From assembly GCF_000611645.1 (NCBI RefSeq), contig NW_014013318.1, positions 1 to 23,394 on the forward strand: a DNA stretch of 23,394 nt, read 5' to 3'. A program made the position numbers and the translations under genes. Positions 1-10,238 of the stretch are shown here, in pieces; position 1 is the first letter of the stretch, and each line of letters begins with the position of its first letter. Under the pieces are notes generated by a model. That model did not search any database. It worked only from the letters and a program-made list of their open reading frames with translations, and was not told where the DNA came from. The stretch is from Monoraphidium neglectum (lineage: Eukaryota > Chlorophyta > Chlorophyceae > Sphaeropleales > Selenastraceae).

Positions 1-212
1 CAAGGGGGGCGAGCGAATGGCGATGGGCACAGGCGTGGTTTTGACCCACAGTTGGGTGGGTGGCAGCCTCAATTGGCAGGAGGATGTGCACTCGGCATTT
101 AAGAATGACGGCCAAGAGAGGGGGACGAGCTCGAGCCTGGGCCATCATAAAACATAGCCAATGCTGCAGCCGCGTCCTGCCACGTCCACAGTGACTGCAC
201 CGCGCACCTGAC

Positions 213-800
213 CTTATGGCGCGCCAGGCCCCTTCAAATTGCGCCCGCACGCTGATGGAGGCGCGGCCACCGAAATTTTCCGGCCAAGTGGCTGCTATGA
301 CGACACCACCCATTACCATGAAGACGATCGCCGCATCAAAGGGTGCAACCCTACGCTTGGCACCCAGTCATGAGATGCCAAGAGCAGGGTCGAGCCAAGA
401 TATCTTCAAAGCAGGCACGCACCGAGTGCTTCCAGGACGCATGCTATCGGCGTGCCAAGCTGCAAAGCGCATTGATGTCGCCTCGCCCCCTTCTGTCTGT
501 GTCAGGCAGGACCCCTGCTGACGAATCCGGGCCCGTCCGGCTCTTTGTCAAGCAAAGGTGTCTGCCTGTCCAAGGCATACATTCACAAACTCTCACGCAA
601 GGGAGCAGGTGCGCACGCGCATTCGTCCTGACTCACCGGCCTAGGGCCATCTTTTCAACTAGGTAGTCCCCCAGGAACCCGGCCAGAATGGCCATCAGCC
701 CGTTGCCCAGGAACACGGCTTGCGAGAACGTCTGACCCAGGGATTTCTCTGAGGCACGCGGCGAGAGAATTGCATGTATGCATGCGCGTGTGTGCGTGCA

Positions 801-865
<65 letters not shown>

Positions 866-1267
866 GCAAATCGTGTGCCCAGGGCAGAGCAGGAATACGT
901 GGCACATGCAACGTGTAGGTGCAGCTGGTGCAAGCCTCTTGTCCTGTGAATCATCCCAGAAGCATCACAGTCAGCCCAGACAGCAACCTGTGCACCGCCA
1001 GCACAGTCGCAGCCCGTGCCATGCGGGCTGCACCGCTCGCCGCAATAGCAGCCCAACCTGAGAAGCCGCGCTTGAAGTGCTCCGCCACCAGCCAGCTCTC
1101 AAACGCAGAGAACAGCAGCGACGTCGCCACGCCGCCCAGCACACGGCCAAGCATGAGGACCCGGAAGTTTGGGTAGTGCTTTGTGAGGCAGCTCAGGGAG
1201 TAAGCCACAACGTAGCCCAGGGTGGCTTTTTTGCGGCCCCTGCAAACATTTGCATCCGTATAGAGAA

Positions 1268-1308
<41 letters not shown>

Positions 1309-2122
1309 GTGTGCGTGTGTGTGCGTTCATGCATGGTTGTGTTTGGAGGTGTGTGCAAGGATGGGTTGTGCTGGCATGTGCGCTCATGCATCGGCACACC
1401 ACATGGTGGGTCGTCCAACCAGATATCCGAATCAGACTCACGCTTTGTCAGCGAGCGCGCCGATGAATGTGCCGAAAACCATGGAGGAGCCGAACCCTGT
1501 TATGAAGAGCTGCCCGATCTGTGCAGGCGAGTAGCCATAGTGCTCATAGAGCGCGTACACATAAGGACCCTGCAGCCAGTCACCAACTGGGGAGCATGAA
1601 GGAGTGGTGGGAGGCGCGGACGGGGTTGCCTTGAAGGGGAGGGTGTTCTAACACCATTGTGTGAGGAGAATTTGGTTTTGAGGTTGGCAATTGAAGGGTC
1701 ATGATTTATCATTGTATAAGCTTTGCAGGGCTGGGAGGCAGGCACACGCCCAAAGCACGCCGTGCTGGCAGCGGTCAAAAGTGGGCGCCCCAATGCTGGG
1801 GTCATGGGGCCGCGGTGTGCGCGGGCAGCAGCTGCGGCCAACCCCACGGCAGTGGCAATGGCTGGAGAGCTGCATGGCGTGGAGGAGAGCTCACGCATCT
1901 GCGGTGCAGGAAGGGGGTGGCAATCAACATGGCGGAGGGATAAGGAGAGCTCCCACGTGCGAGAGCTGCTGTGCAGATAGATCCTATCCTTTCGGCACCG
2001 CCGCCGCGTAGCATACGATGACGGGCCACTGGGCAACATGACGTGCGCTGGCGCGCCTGAATCGGCGCACCTGCAGGCTGTACACGAAGAGATAATTGTT
2101 GCGGAACGCACGCCCCGCCAGG
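213..2122 (-). CDS. MOT2: Molybdate-anion transporter, MOT2/MFSD5 family (partial; runs off the left edge)
   Basis: Major-facilitator protein of the MFSD5/MOT2 family, which imports molybdate for molybdenum-cofactor enzymes. Exons on the minus strand: about 2122-2071 (reads FRNNYLFVYSLQ), a 4-nt exon 1898-1895, 1586-1442 (GDWLQGPYVYALYEHYGY, then GFGSSMVFGTFIGALADK), 1239-1058 (GRKKATLGYVVAYSLSCLTK, then MLGRVLGGVATSLLFSAFES and WLVAEHFKRGFS), 748-637 (TFSQAVFLGNGLMAILAGFL) and 350-213 (VAPFDAAIVFMVMGGVVIAA). Intron phases agree at every junction from 2071 to 213. The motifs are those of the plant and algal family, with several hydrophobic helices. The last exon ends at a GT donor (212-211), so the C-terminal half lies beyond position 1. 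The first exon, which should carry transmembrane helix 1 and the start codon, was not found. Two introns carry long CA repeats. Family assignment is firm; the 5' end is unresolved. Confidence 0.88.
804..862. repeat. (GT)n microsatellite in a MOT2 intron
   Basis: About 29 uninterrupted GT units, flanked by impure GT-rich sequence from about 786. It lies in the intron between the exons at 1239-1058 and 748-637, so the transcript carries (CA)n. The His-Thr and Cys-Val repeat proteins readable here are artefacts of the repeat. Confidence 0.97.
1271..1326. repeat. (GT)n microsatellite with GC interruptions, in a MOT2 intron
   Basis: Roughly 16 pure GT units followed by GTGC-interrupted units. It occupies the short intron between the exons 1586-1442 and 1239-1058, beginning about 32 bp from the acceptor end. 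Confidence 0.95.
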
Positions 2123-2126
2123 CTGG

Positions 2127-3279
2127 CATCGCTTGGTGCCGCGATACCCTTGACCATTGGTTGGGTGGGTGGGGTGGGGAGGGGGGACGAGGGCGGTCAG
2201 AGGCACTGCACTGCAGCCCGAGCCAGGCGTTTGGGCGGTTCGATTGGGCAGGTGCAATATTCTAGATGTTGTGGGGTGCGCAGACCGCCCGAAGGTATTG
2301 ACGACATGCATTATCAGTGATTGACGCATGCGAACATTGGCGAGGAGAATTGCACCCTCGTAGCACTGCGCTGCCCCCCAACCGCATCGGCACACCGTCC
2401 TCATCTCCTCAACACACCTACCTCCCGCCATACAAGGCCAGTCATTGGCAGAGAGATGACTGCCCATACTACATAGTAGAATGTATCCTGCATGATGCTA
2501 AAGGCTCAACGCCGGATGACCAATGCAACAAATCACGAAGATCATCGATGTGATCACAATCACACAGTACATCGTCTATGATATCAGAATAATAAATAGT
2601 GCTCATTGTCATTGATCAAAGCCGGTGAAACCAGCGCCGATCGAGTGCCCAGCGTGCACCTGGCTGGTCGCTCTTTGAATTTGGATGAAATAAAGTATTA
2701 TGGAATCCTAAAAGCTTGGGTCGTCTAGAGTAGAGTTTGACGTGCTTCACAAACCATTTTAGGCTGTCTGGTCTTCATGAGGCTGATGGTGAAGTGTGTC
2801 CCGCACTGTAAAGCCTGGGCACAATGCAAGCAACTGTGCGGTAACCCCTCTGCAATTCCACAGGACATGAAGCCTGGGCACAAACACAGACCACCATGAG
2901 GCCATTGAGGTCAACAGCCTCCCTTCAACGCCTGGCACAGCAAGCATTGGCGGCAGTCTGGGGGTGCGGCTGCATGCTGCCAGGCATTGCGAAGGGTTGT
3001 GCAGGGTCCACACGCCTGAGACTGCTTGCCCACGACAACCCGTATTTATCGCCATTGCAACTTCAAGTTTGCTGCAGTAATGCACAAAGCCACACTACTG
3101 TCGATGCACCAAAGCCACATTGCTTGCCACTGCTGCCCTTTTCTCCAGCATGCCGTACGGCCACTGCGCCAACACGCCGCACAGCTTCACAGCACGTCCC
3201 CCACAGGCCGCAACTGCAATGTTTGAGCTCAAACGTGCCACATGGATTAACAGCTGTCAAGACCAACCATGAGGTTGCT
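2127..3279. other. Intergenic stretch between MOT2 and the HNH-like gene
   Basis: No convincing exon chain was found. The 5' end of the minus-strand MOT2 gene must lie in the low-numbered part. About 2460-2760 is clearly more AT-rich than the rest of the window. A diverged copy of a METTL21 exon-intron junction lies at 2903-2975. The remainder up to 3279 would be the 3' untranslated region of the HNH-like gene, though I saw no TGTAA signal on the minus strand here. Confidence 0.5.
2903..2975 (+). pseudogene. Diverged duplicate of METTL21 exon 4 and its donor junction
   Basis: About 73 bp align with 11707-11782 of the METTL21-like gene. The first 37 bases (from cattgag) differ at about three positions; the rest differs by single-base gaps and substitutions. 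The copy covers the end of exon 4 and the start of the following intron, so it is a DNA-level duplication rather than a retrocopy. The indels break the frame and the matching donor GT context is altered (cggcagtctg against cggcaggtctg). No other exon of the methyltransferase is evident around it, so it is a non-functional fragment. Confidence 0.7.
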
Positions 3280-4543
3280 CTATGGCTGCAGCGGCCGCTT
3301 GTCAGCGAGCAAAGATGCTGGATCGGTCAGGAAGGCATCCATGCGAGCCGTGTCAAAAGTGGGTGAAGCCCAGGCAGCCTCATCCACGCTAAAATCTGCT
3401 GCAGACAAGAAAAATTTGCGGAGGGGTGCCTCCAACCACCCCTCCTGCTGGGCATGTTGCAGTGCCAGCATGGCATGCAGCGCGCGTGCTCGCCGGGATG
3501 GCTTTGGCTCCTCATCGCCAGTGCCAAAAAGCAACAGCTTGCCGTCCACATCAGCCCACACCTTGCTGCTCAGGTCGTCGGCAATCAGCTGCTTGTTGCT
3601 GTTTTCAACTAGCAGCTTGGGGTTGAGCACTAGCACCTGCAATGCCGAGCAGTTGCAGTAGGGGCAGCGTGCACGTTTGCAGCTGTTGGCACCAAAGTAA
3701 GCATGCAGGGTGGGAGAAGACACAGAAGCAACCCCAAACACAAGCGAAAATTACATAAAGTGAAGGCCAGGCCCCAGCCAGCACCTTGTCCGGGTTACCT
3801 TGTAGGGCTGCATCACACGCTGCACGCCATCCACCAGGAAGCTGCTAGGGGCGAACGGCTTCAAAGTCCATTCCATGCGGTGAAACCGGCGCTCGGCAGC
3901 ACCCGCCAGCAGCAGCACGTTGCAAGGATCGTTGATCTCAAGCCGCATGCGGCGCTGCGGCAAACAGCAACTTATGTTACATAACGTGACAGCAGATGGC
4001 AGGGTGCTGATGTCATGCCAGAACAGTTGCTAGCACACCGCCACAGCCATTTGCTACACCGCTGCCAAGTTACCATTGCAGCATACCTACTGCATTATCC
4101 TCCTGCTTGCACCCATATCAGCAATTGCTCCACGGCATTGAGCGGCATGCGTGAAATCGTAATGCACGTCCCAAGCGCACAAGCACGCCTTGACGCGGCC
4201 ACGCTGGGGTGAGTACATCGCAGCTCCTGCCAACCCACCCGGATGCTGCGTGGCCAGTCCAACCGGTAGATGTGGGCTGCAGTGATGTTCTCGTAGGGGA
4301 AATCCTCCTCGAGCAGCATGCAGCGCAGCTGAGGCTTGGCGCAGGGGTCCAGCCCGAAGTAGAACGTCACCGCCTGCTCACGGTCATCACCCCGGCAGGC
4401 TTTGGATGAAGATGATGACGATCGAGGGCCCAGCCGCTCATACAAAAGCAGCTGGGACAGTGCCCAACTGCGCTGCACCTGCACGCTGATGTCCTCCAGC
4501 TTGCTGAGCACGGCCTCCTCAAACTGCGTCGCGAAATCGCCGC
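3280..4543 (-). CDS. Protein with a diverged HNH-nuclease-like domain (5' end unresolved)
   Basis: Three exons in phase on the minus strand: about 4543-4239, 3954-3799 and 3636-3280, with the stop at 3282-3280. Together they encode about 271 residues plus the stop. The order of motifs resembles the HNH_2-like proteins common in green algae: a Cys (LRCMLLEEDF), then ITAAHIYRLDWP, then INDPCNVLLLAGAAERRFHR, MEWTLKPF, a strand-rich segment (MQPYKVLVLNPKLL), and a helix RALHAMLALQHAQQEGWL. The AAH histidine and the Asn of NDPCN are kept, but the usual second His/Asp pair (LHxxFD-like) is replaced by AGAAERRFHR, so catalysis is doubtful. A six-Ser stretch lies in the first exon. The acceptor at 4544 is clean, so earlier exons are expected to the right. 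The family assignment comes from motif order only. Confidence 0.55.
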
Positions 4544-5469
4544 CTGGTCAAAGCAATGTGAGCAGGGACAGGGTGAAGGACCTTGATCAATGGCCAGCAC
4601 GCACAATGGTCTGCAACATCAAAACGCTGCTTGTCACTGGGCAGCCGCAATTTTCACCAACCCAGCAACTACTGCTTTTGAGGGCCCCACCAGGCCAAAC
4701 ATGAACAGATCTACTTGTGGGCCAGAATTCCCACGCAAAGCCTCACCTGCTGCTGCTGCACCTGAGCAGCCGCAAGAAACGGAGGCAATGGGGCGACAGC
4801 CATGCCGCCACCGCAGAGTCCAGCATAAACACATGCAACAGGAGTGAGCAGGTTGTGAGGCACACCGCATACATGAGGCGCATGAGACCCACTCCAGTTG
4901 GTATATTTGCCATATCCATCATCACGAATTCCTGTAGCATCTCACCTGGTGCTGCGAATCAACAGTAGAACCCGAGTTAGAAGCCACAAAGAGTACATGC
5001 ACAAAAGGGGCATGAAGGTGGGCAGGGATGGAGAGCAGCATGTGGGCAACGTCAGCACGGACCAGGTGATGGGGATGAGGAGAACTAGGCACAAAACACA
5101 TGTGCCTGCTGCAGAATTGTATCCGCAATGCGGTACGCACGGCATTGTCGCCAAGCCACGCTTTTCAAGGTGCTGCTGAGCCTTCACCCAACGTCAGCAC
5201 CGTCCATTGTCCACTCCACCCGGAGCAGCAATACTTGCTGTGGCCGAACCCATGAAACCGTGGCCCAAGCCAGCCAGTCGGTGATTGGAATGTCAGCTGC
5301 ACACAAAACACATCTGATCCTCCCCATCCTGCCCCTGGAAGCCCCGCCAGATAGAAAGCAAGCCCCCAATTGCTGCTGGGCGTGTGCTGAATACGTCCCT
5401 GCCCATGTGAGCGGCTGCCACAGCAGCGACCACCCCCAATTGCCTTGGAGCACCTTCATAGCGTCTTAT

Positions 5470-5720
5470 TGCGTAACCACGTTGCCCGATTGCCGCACCG
5501 GGTCATCGGAACACAAAATACCCCGCCCACCCCGAAGGACAGCTGCCATGATGGCTGCCCTCCTGTTCTCCTCCGGCAGGTTCAACAGACCAGCAGCCAC
5601 GTTGGGGAGCTGGGCGATTTGAGGGCCGCCCTTCCGCAAAACTCGGGATCCTTGTCAGCAAAGAGCCCAGGCAGCGCCCGCACCAGCTGTTGCCTCGCAG
5701 TTGGCGAGGCCATGGAGACT
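5470..5720 (-). other. Possible exon tract of an unknown protein
   Basis: Two minus-strand frames have plausible amphipathic protein sequence: ARQQLVRALPGLFADKDPEF (about 5700-5630) and, in another frame, QIAQLPNVAAGLLNLPEENR followed by RAAIMAAVLRG (about 5620-5535). The second ends near a possible donor (GTGGGC) and otherwise runs to a stop near 5470. They could be upstream exons of the HNH-like gene or remnants of another gene. I could not chain them in phase. Confidence 0.25.
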
Positions 5721-6565
5721 GGGCCGAGCGTCCGCGCTGAGCAACCTGTGGCAGGCAGCACGCATGTGCATGAATGCTTTATCTGGCATAACCGTAACCA
5801 GCATGGCAATAAATCCAGCATCAGGCTGACGGCAGCACTGCACCTCTCAGCAGGCACTGAGCGCAGCCGGCCATCGTGCACTAGTCTGAGGGTCAGCTCA
5901 CACGGACAGGGTTGCTGACGACGGCCGGCATGAGCTCCCTGGAAGTTCGAGGGGCCCAGCCCTATTCGTATACCTGTTGCCTGCTCCCAGGCTGTCATCA
6001 GCATAGTGGCATCACCGCCAGGACTGAAGCCTAGCAAAGCCTGGCGGTGCACATGCCTGCGTGCTCACCCAGATTGTTGCCACTGGGGGTGATGCCTGCC
6101 CGCGCAGGCCCAGCCGACCTGCTTTGCATAACACCCACAGCTCCAAGCGCGAAGGAAGTTACTAAGCTACGATAAGCCGAGGGGCTGGAGTGCGGTATGA
6201 GAGCCGTTCAATGGGAAGTAGGTTGTGCGCACTGGTAAACTTCTCAAAATCTAAAAGCAAGCAGATGGTCGTGAGGTGGCAACCTGCTGGCATGACGGAC
6301 GCTGCTGGAGGGGTGCACGGAGGACCGTGCTGAGCTGGTGCAGAGCAGCTGCTGCAACAACAGGCCCTTCGTTTTCCCAGGCGAAGGCTCTCTAGGGAAC
6401 GCAGGTTGAGCAGGGAACCAGCGGCTGGCGTATCAAGCCCTGAAGGGATCCGATTTCTATGCCCAGGACCGGACCCAGGGCGGCGGCGGCGGCGGCGAGG
6501 GGGCAGCCGGCGCAGATGGAACACCTGTTGGGCTGGCTCAGGGCCACCGCAGCGGGTAGGAAAAG

Positions 6566-6616
6566 GCGAAACGCACAATCGTAAGGATAGGCCGAAACGC
6601 ACAATCATAAGGATAG
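6566..6616. repeat. Two-copy tandem repeat, about 26-bp unit
   Basis: Two adjacent copies of a unit containing cgaaacgcacaatc and taaggatag (6566-6590 and 6591-6616) differ at one substitution and one single-base gap. The start of a third unit (gccga) follows at 6617. It lies outside any gene I can support. Confidence 0.9.
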
Positions 6617-7089
6617 GCCGATGTTTAATGAGCGATCGGGTCGAGTCCCCATGGGCTAGCTTGCAGCTAAGCGCAGTTGCCTGCAGCCCCCACTCCGCAA
6701 TTTGCGCCGCCAGGGTGAGCTTGCGCCATGGCGTCATGCGGTGGCGCTTGGTGGCGCTGGCTGGCCATCATTTTACATGGCACGCAACAGTGAGGGCGGG
6801 AACGTGCATACGAGCACAAGTCTGGGACGACTGACAAATCTCAACAGTTAGCTCATGAGGCTTTTACAACAAGCGCATGATACTTGACATGTATGAATGT
6901 ATGGCCCAGCTGTCGACCTTGTAAACACGTAGCCTCCAAGGATTGCAGGCTTGCGCTTGGCCTTGTGACATTGCACAGTCTGCAGCTGTCAATGTGCCGA
7001 CCACACGGAAGCCGACCGCGCCCGCATCCCCTGCCGCCCGGCCGCTGCGCATCCCGTCAGCATGCGACGAGCAACAACCTGGGCACAGC

Positions 7090-7094
7090 TTACA
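7090..7094 (-). promoter_or_regulatory. TGTAA polyadenylation signal of the SET gene
   Basis: TTACA on the plus strand reads TGTAA on the minus strand, 80 bp past the SET gene stop. TGTAA is the usual green-algal polyadenylation signal. The motif is short, so chance occurrence is possible; another copy lies at about 6862. Confidence 0.4.
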
Positions 7095-7174
7095 CCACGC
7101 GGCGCCGCGCCAGCGGCAAAACGAAACGCGGCGACAAAATGCAGACCGTATGCGTTGCGGGTCCACAACAGCGT

Positions 7175-8334
7175 CTACTTGTTCCAGTCCGGGTCAAACT
7201 CCCCGCGCGCCCAGCGGCGGATGCCGTCGAACAGCTTGGCGGGCGCCTGGGGGATGGCCTCTATCGTGTCGAAGATCTCTTTAAGGTCCGCGTTGGGGTC
7301 CTGCATGCCGCCGCCCTTGGTGGGGATGCCGCGCACGGGCGCGAGCTTGCGGCGGACGGCGTCCATGAACTGCGACAGGATGCGCTTCTCGCCCATGCGC
7401 AGGCGCGCGGCCAGGCGCGCGGTGCCGCTGAGGTCGGGGCTCTGCGTGGGGTTGTGTGAGGGATGGATCAGTTGACCGTTGGACTCAAGACGTTCTGGGG
7501 AGTGGGAGGGCGGCACAAAGGGCAGCACTGTCATCAAGGGGCAGCTACCTCCTCTGAGGCCTTCAGCAGCGGCCCAGACATCCAGTCAAACGGCTCTGCG
7601 GGCGTGCCTTGGGCATAGCACTCATCCACCCATCAAGCCCAGGAAACGACCCCAGCCGGCCCCGTGCCACACCTGCAGCGCCTTGATCTCCTCCTCCATG
7701 CTGGTCTTGTAGGCCGCCAGCCTCTCCCTGCAGTCGCCCATCAGCAGCTGCAGCACCTCGTACTCGTTCATCTGGGTGACCACCACGTCGCTGTCAAAGG
7801 ACGCCTTGGCAAACAGGGCGGGGTCCTGGGGCAGGTTTGGAGGTGAAGGGGAGCGACAAGATCAGGAACAAGCCCAGGGGTGCGCGTCACGCGCTTCATT
7901 CAAACTTCAGCAGTGTGTGAGACTGAGTAACGCAGGCACTGAGAACTGCTTGCTCGCACAGTGTCTCAAGCTCTCATTCCACAAGCATTGCCAACAAGTG
8001 AGTGGGCTCCCCAAAAGCCCCTGGCACTGGCAATGCTCCCTTGACCGCTCCCTTGACCCCTCCAGGCCAGCCCCCGCGGCCTCAGAGCAGGCCCGAGGGA
8101 TAGCATGGCCTACCTGGATCCGTGAAAGGCGCAGGTATGCAAGCAGCTGGATGGGGAATTTGTCTGCATAGACGGGGAAGCGCTCCTCTGAGCTCATGCC
8201 CATTGCCTGCAACAGCTGCTGCTTTGACTGGTAGTACCTGAGGTGGGTGTGCAAGTGCGTGCGTGGGAAAGAGTGAGTGCGTGAGAGTGTGTGTGTGTGT
8301 GTGTGTGCGTGCGGGGAACGAGTGTGTGCGTAAG

Positions 8335-8368
<34 letters not shown>

Positions 8369-10104
8369 TGTGTGTGTGCGCGTGCGTGTGTTTGTTTGTG
8401 TGTGTGCGCGCGTGCGTGTGCTTTCTTGGTGTGTGCCATGTATCTCTAAAAACGTAGCTGGATGCAATCTGGAGCTCGTACATGTGCAAGTGCAAGGGCA
8501 GACGCATGCACGCAGCGACAAGCCAGCCGCCTAGCGTGCCTCCCCCCCAAAATCCATTGGAGCCTACTTGTCGGCCCGAACAAGGGAGGCGTTGAACAGC
8601 AGGAAGTCTGACAGGTTGTTGTCCTGCACTGTGCCAAAGCACAGCAGCAGCTCGCCGTTGGGCCGCCCGTCGTTCAGCAGCACCTCCTGGCCCTCCCTGC
8701 GGAGGTTGAGTGGGGCCGCCGGTCGCCACTTTGAGAGCTCGAGGGCTCGAACACACGAAGCAGCCGCGGCCAAGCAGCACGCGGCCGCGGCTAGCATCCA
8801 GCACAGCCATCCCACGCCAGACCCGCCGCTCCATCCAGCTGCAAGCATGCCGAAGGGCTTTTGCCAGGCCCCCATCTACAAGCACGGCACTCGCATCGCT
8901 GATGCGCCGTATGCACCCCCCGCCGCCCCAATCATCCATGGCCGCCCGGCACCCACCTGTAGGGCCGCGCCGACTTGAGCACCACCGCGCCGCTGCCAGC
9001 GTCGTAGTCCAGGTCGCACCCGTTCTCGTTCCCTGTGCGCCCCAGCTGCCCCGCCAGCGGCAGCAGCGCGAAGAGCTCGGCGGACGGCAGGTAGCTGGCG
9101 TGGGCGAGCACGACGCAGAAGGCGCGCAGGAACGCGGCCTCGTTGAATGTGGCTGGGTCGAAGCGTGCGGGGTCCTTGCTGAAGAAGGCCTCCGCCAGCT
9201 GCGCCCACTGCTGCTGGAGCGCGGCCTGGCGGGAGCGCGCCTCCTCCAGGACCGGGGAGCCCTGGTTTCCAGGGGGGTGGGTGGGGAGGGCAGGAGGCGG
9301 GGCGGTTTGGGTCCGCTGCAGGGTGATGCGCACGCTGGTCACCGTTCTCAGGCCCAGGTAGCCGCCGCAGCCCTGGGATGCGTGCGCTGCCGCGTGGCCA
9401 GGCGTGCCTCGTGCACGCGTGTGTGCGTGCGCGATGTTGTAGGGCGCCCCCGAGCCAACACCACCAGCCCGCACACATGGCTAAAGGCAACACTTACGTA
9501 TCATCGCGGCTTGCAGCAAATTTGCGGCCCAGCTTGAAAGCCACAGCGCGTGCGCGCGAAAGCACAAAGCCCCACCTGCAGCTGCTCCGCGCGCTCCTTA
9601 TCGTCCCACAGGATCGGCGAATCCGTCGACTCAGGCAGCGCCGCCAGCAGCGGCGCATACGGCGACGCGCCGCCCGCCGCGCGCTCCGCCATGAGCCACA
9701 GCGCCAGCCCGACCAGCTCGCCGCCGCCCTTCGCGGCTTCGCCGACCACCGGGTGGTTCTCCGCGTCGATGGAGGTGATGGCGACGGATTCGGGGATGAC
9801 GAGCAGCGGCGCGCCCGCATCGACGTCGCGCGAGGCGATGAACCCGACGCGCTCGCTGCTCGAGGGGCCGGCCTTGAAGCGCTTGGGCTCCACGAGCGGC
9901 GCGGCCATGCCCTTGGCGGACTGCAGCCAGGACTGGAGCTGGGAGACGGCCGCGAGGCGCTCGGCGGCGGGCGCCTCGACCGCGGCTACAGCGACGACGA
10001 CAGTCTGGCGGGCGGCGCGGCGGTGATGGCGGCACCGATGCGCACGGCTGCTTGCAAGGGCAGCGTGAGCGATTGGAGTGCCGCTACTGCTGCTGCTGGG
10101 TGCA

Positions 10105-10137
<33 letters not shown>

Positions 10138-10238
10138 ACGGGGGCGTGGTGCCGTGATGGTGCGCCAGTGCGCCGTTCATGAGCAACACTTGGGGCTCGC
10201 AAGCACTGGCCGCCCCACCGTCCAGAGAGCGCCTGCAT
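7175..10238 (-). CDS. Plastid SET-domain protein, Rubisco LSMT-like
   Basis: Six exons in phase: 10238-9576, 9261-8957, 8696-8568, 8237-8114, 7825-7673 and 7441-7175 (stop TAG), 546 residues. Residues 1-80 form a Ser/Arg/Ala-rich, acid-poor transit-like leader with a poly-Ser run. A split SET domain follows: [20 protein letters not shown] near 129-148, then [18 protein letters not shown] near 284-301 and [20 protein letters not shown] near 324-343. The C-terminal part ([45 protein letters not shown]) matches the helical Rubis-subs-bind domain of this family. LSMT-type enzymes methylate Rubisco large subunit and plastid aldolase. Here the usual Asn-His is Gly-Arg (295-296) and the expected catalytic Tyr appears to be Asp332, so methyltransferase activity is doubtful. 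The start was chosen as the first Met of the exon-1 frame; it gives a plausible leader. Confidence 0.85.
8287..8431. repeat. Compound GT-rich microsatellite in a SET-gene intron
   Basis: Several GT runs separated by GC, GAAC and TTTG interruptions fill much of the intron between exons 8696-8568 and 8237-8114. The transcript carries the CA-rich complement. Confidence 0.93.
10107..10137. repeat. (GCT)n/(AGC)n triplet repeat coding for poly-Ser
   Basis: About ten triplets. Read on the minus strand in exon 1 of the SET gene they give a Ser run at about residues 35-44, within the presumed transit peptide. Confidence 0.9.

Larger units (their letters stand above)
4544..7174. other. Long region without a resolved gene
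   Basis: It presumably contains the 5' exons and promoter of the HNH-like gene (minus strand) and the 3' untranslated region of the SET gene (minus strand, down to about 7090). Minus-strand reading frames between about 5470 and 5720 look partly protein-like but are broken. A short CGG run lies at about 6482-6500 and a tandem repeat at 6566-6616. No RNA gene, transposon end or long clean frame was recognised. Confidence 0.45.

Noticed and set aside
633..1599. Many overlapping frames with His-Thr or Cys-Val repeats
   Set aside because: They are translations of the GT/CA microsatellite in all frames; only the segments matching MOT2 exons are real.
1802..2467. 221-residue minus-strand frame overlapping the MOT2 5' region
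   Set aside because: Apart from the short segment used as a MOT2 exon in another frame, it shows no transmembrane helix or conserved motif expected of the N-terminus.
8710..10157. Long plus-strand frames opposite the SET gene
   Set aside because: They lie antisense to exons that chain in phase into a recognisable SET protein; GC-rich DNA leaves the opposite strand open.
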